NCBI RefSeq assembly: GCF_000963945.1
Contig: NZ_BAMW01000015.1
Coordinates: 62,001-126,000 of the forward strand
DNA: 64,000 nucleotides
Reading direction: 5' to 3'
From: Acetobacter indonesiensis
Lineage (GTDB): Bacteria; Pseudomonadota; Alphaproteobacteria; Acetobacterales; Acetobacteraceae
Shown here piece after piece: positions 63,791 through 64,000 of the stretch. The position numbers and the translations under genes are program-made. Below the pieces are notes generated by a model. That model was not told the DNA's origin and made no database searches. It saw only the letters and a list, made by a program, of their open reading frames with translations. Numbering within the stretch: the stretch's first letter is position 1; each line of letters starts with the position of its first letter.

Positions 63791-64000
63791 TTGAGCAAAC
63801 ATGGTGCGACCAAACGGCATACTCCGCGCTCTCTCGCCGCGTTGGAGACCCCGGTTGTTGCTTTGACGGCGTACACAGCCCCCATGGCAAAGCTGATGGA
63901 CCCCCATTGTGATCTTCTGCTGGTGGGGGATTCGTTGGGTATGGTGGTGTATGGCATGGACTCAACGCTGGCCGTGACAACTGACATGATGATTGCCCAT
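63791..64000 (+). CDS. panB: 3-methyl-2-oxobutanoate hydroxymethyltransferase, N-terminal part
   Basis: The first 70 codons of PanB, cut by the window end. The enzyme makes ketopantoate for pantothenate and CoA synthesis. [18 protein letters not shown] and [19 protein letters not shown] are the diagnostic N-terminal regions with Mg2+/substrate residues. The start is a TTG at 63791 with GGGAG nine bases upstream; the next ATG would cut into the conserved core. Confidence 0.93.
   Translation, partial: MSKHGATKRHTPRSLAALETPVVALTAYTAPMAKLMDPHCDLLLVGDSLGMVVYGMDSTLAVTTDMMIAH

Noticed and set aside
1-64000. CRISPR arrays, insertion sequences or prophage genes
   Set aside because: No regularly spaced direct repeats, transposase-like genes or phage structural genes are visible; XerD here is the chromosomal recombinase.

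Overview
The window looks like a chromosomal housekeeping segment of an acetic acid bacterium (Alphaproteobacteria, Acetobacteraceae; Acetobacter or a close relative). The inference rests on moderately high GC content, class I lysyl-tRNA synthetase, a TimA/SecB neighbourhood, a fused AroK-AroB enzyme, a quinone-linked D-lactate dehydrogenase and a cytochrome bc1 operon. Genus and species cannot be fixed from the sequence alone. I see no insertion sequence, prophage, CRISPR array or rRNA operon. One tRNA is present.

Layout. 0-11 kb: an AhpD-like protein, ZapE, the 2-oxoglutarate dehydrogenase operon (odhA-sucB-lpd, with a lipoyl domain fused to E3), an L,D-transpeptidase and respiratory D-lactate dehydrogenase. 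11-18 kb: a DUF3597 protein, AhcY, a PlsC-type acyltransferase, an AT-rich gap with DnaA-box-like sites, two methyltransferases, a DUF2125-like protein and glyoxalase II. 18.5-25 kb: six tightly overlapping genes for a hydrogenase-4/complex-I-like membrane complex. Its large subunit lacks the NiFe-binding cysteines and its membrane subunits lack the usual proton-pathway residues. 25-36 kb: phosphatidylserine synthase and decarboxylase, AlaS, a GtrA protein, an OmpA-family protein, AroKB, XerD and AccA. 36-45 kb: a CinA-like protein, class I LysS followed by a shortened MprF, MarC, RlmJ, TsaD, HemC and HemD. 45-56 kb: SecB, a histidine phosphatase, TimA, an orphan DNA methyltransferase, a tri-haem peroxidase behind an FNR-type site, Smr, a lone periplasmic binding protein, HemF, cytochromes b and c1 without an adjacent Rieske gene, and MTA phosphorylase. 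56-64 kb: an SDR enzyme, a porin coupled to an MFS transporter, a lipase-like lipoprotein coupled to a DUF4105 protein, tRNA-Tyr and the start of panB.

Much of the window serves respiration and its cofactors: the TCA-cycle dehydrogenase, D-lactate dehydrogenase, the bc1 cytochromes, a haem peroxidase and three haem biosynthesis enzymes. A second theme is the envelope: phospholipid synthesis, MprF-like flippase, OmpA, porin, L,D-transpeptidase and SecB. The most unusual element is the degenerate but intact complex-I-like operon at 18.5-25 kb.
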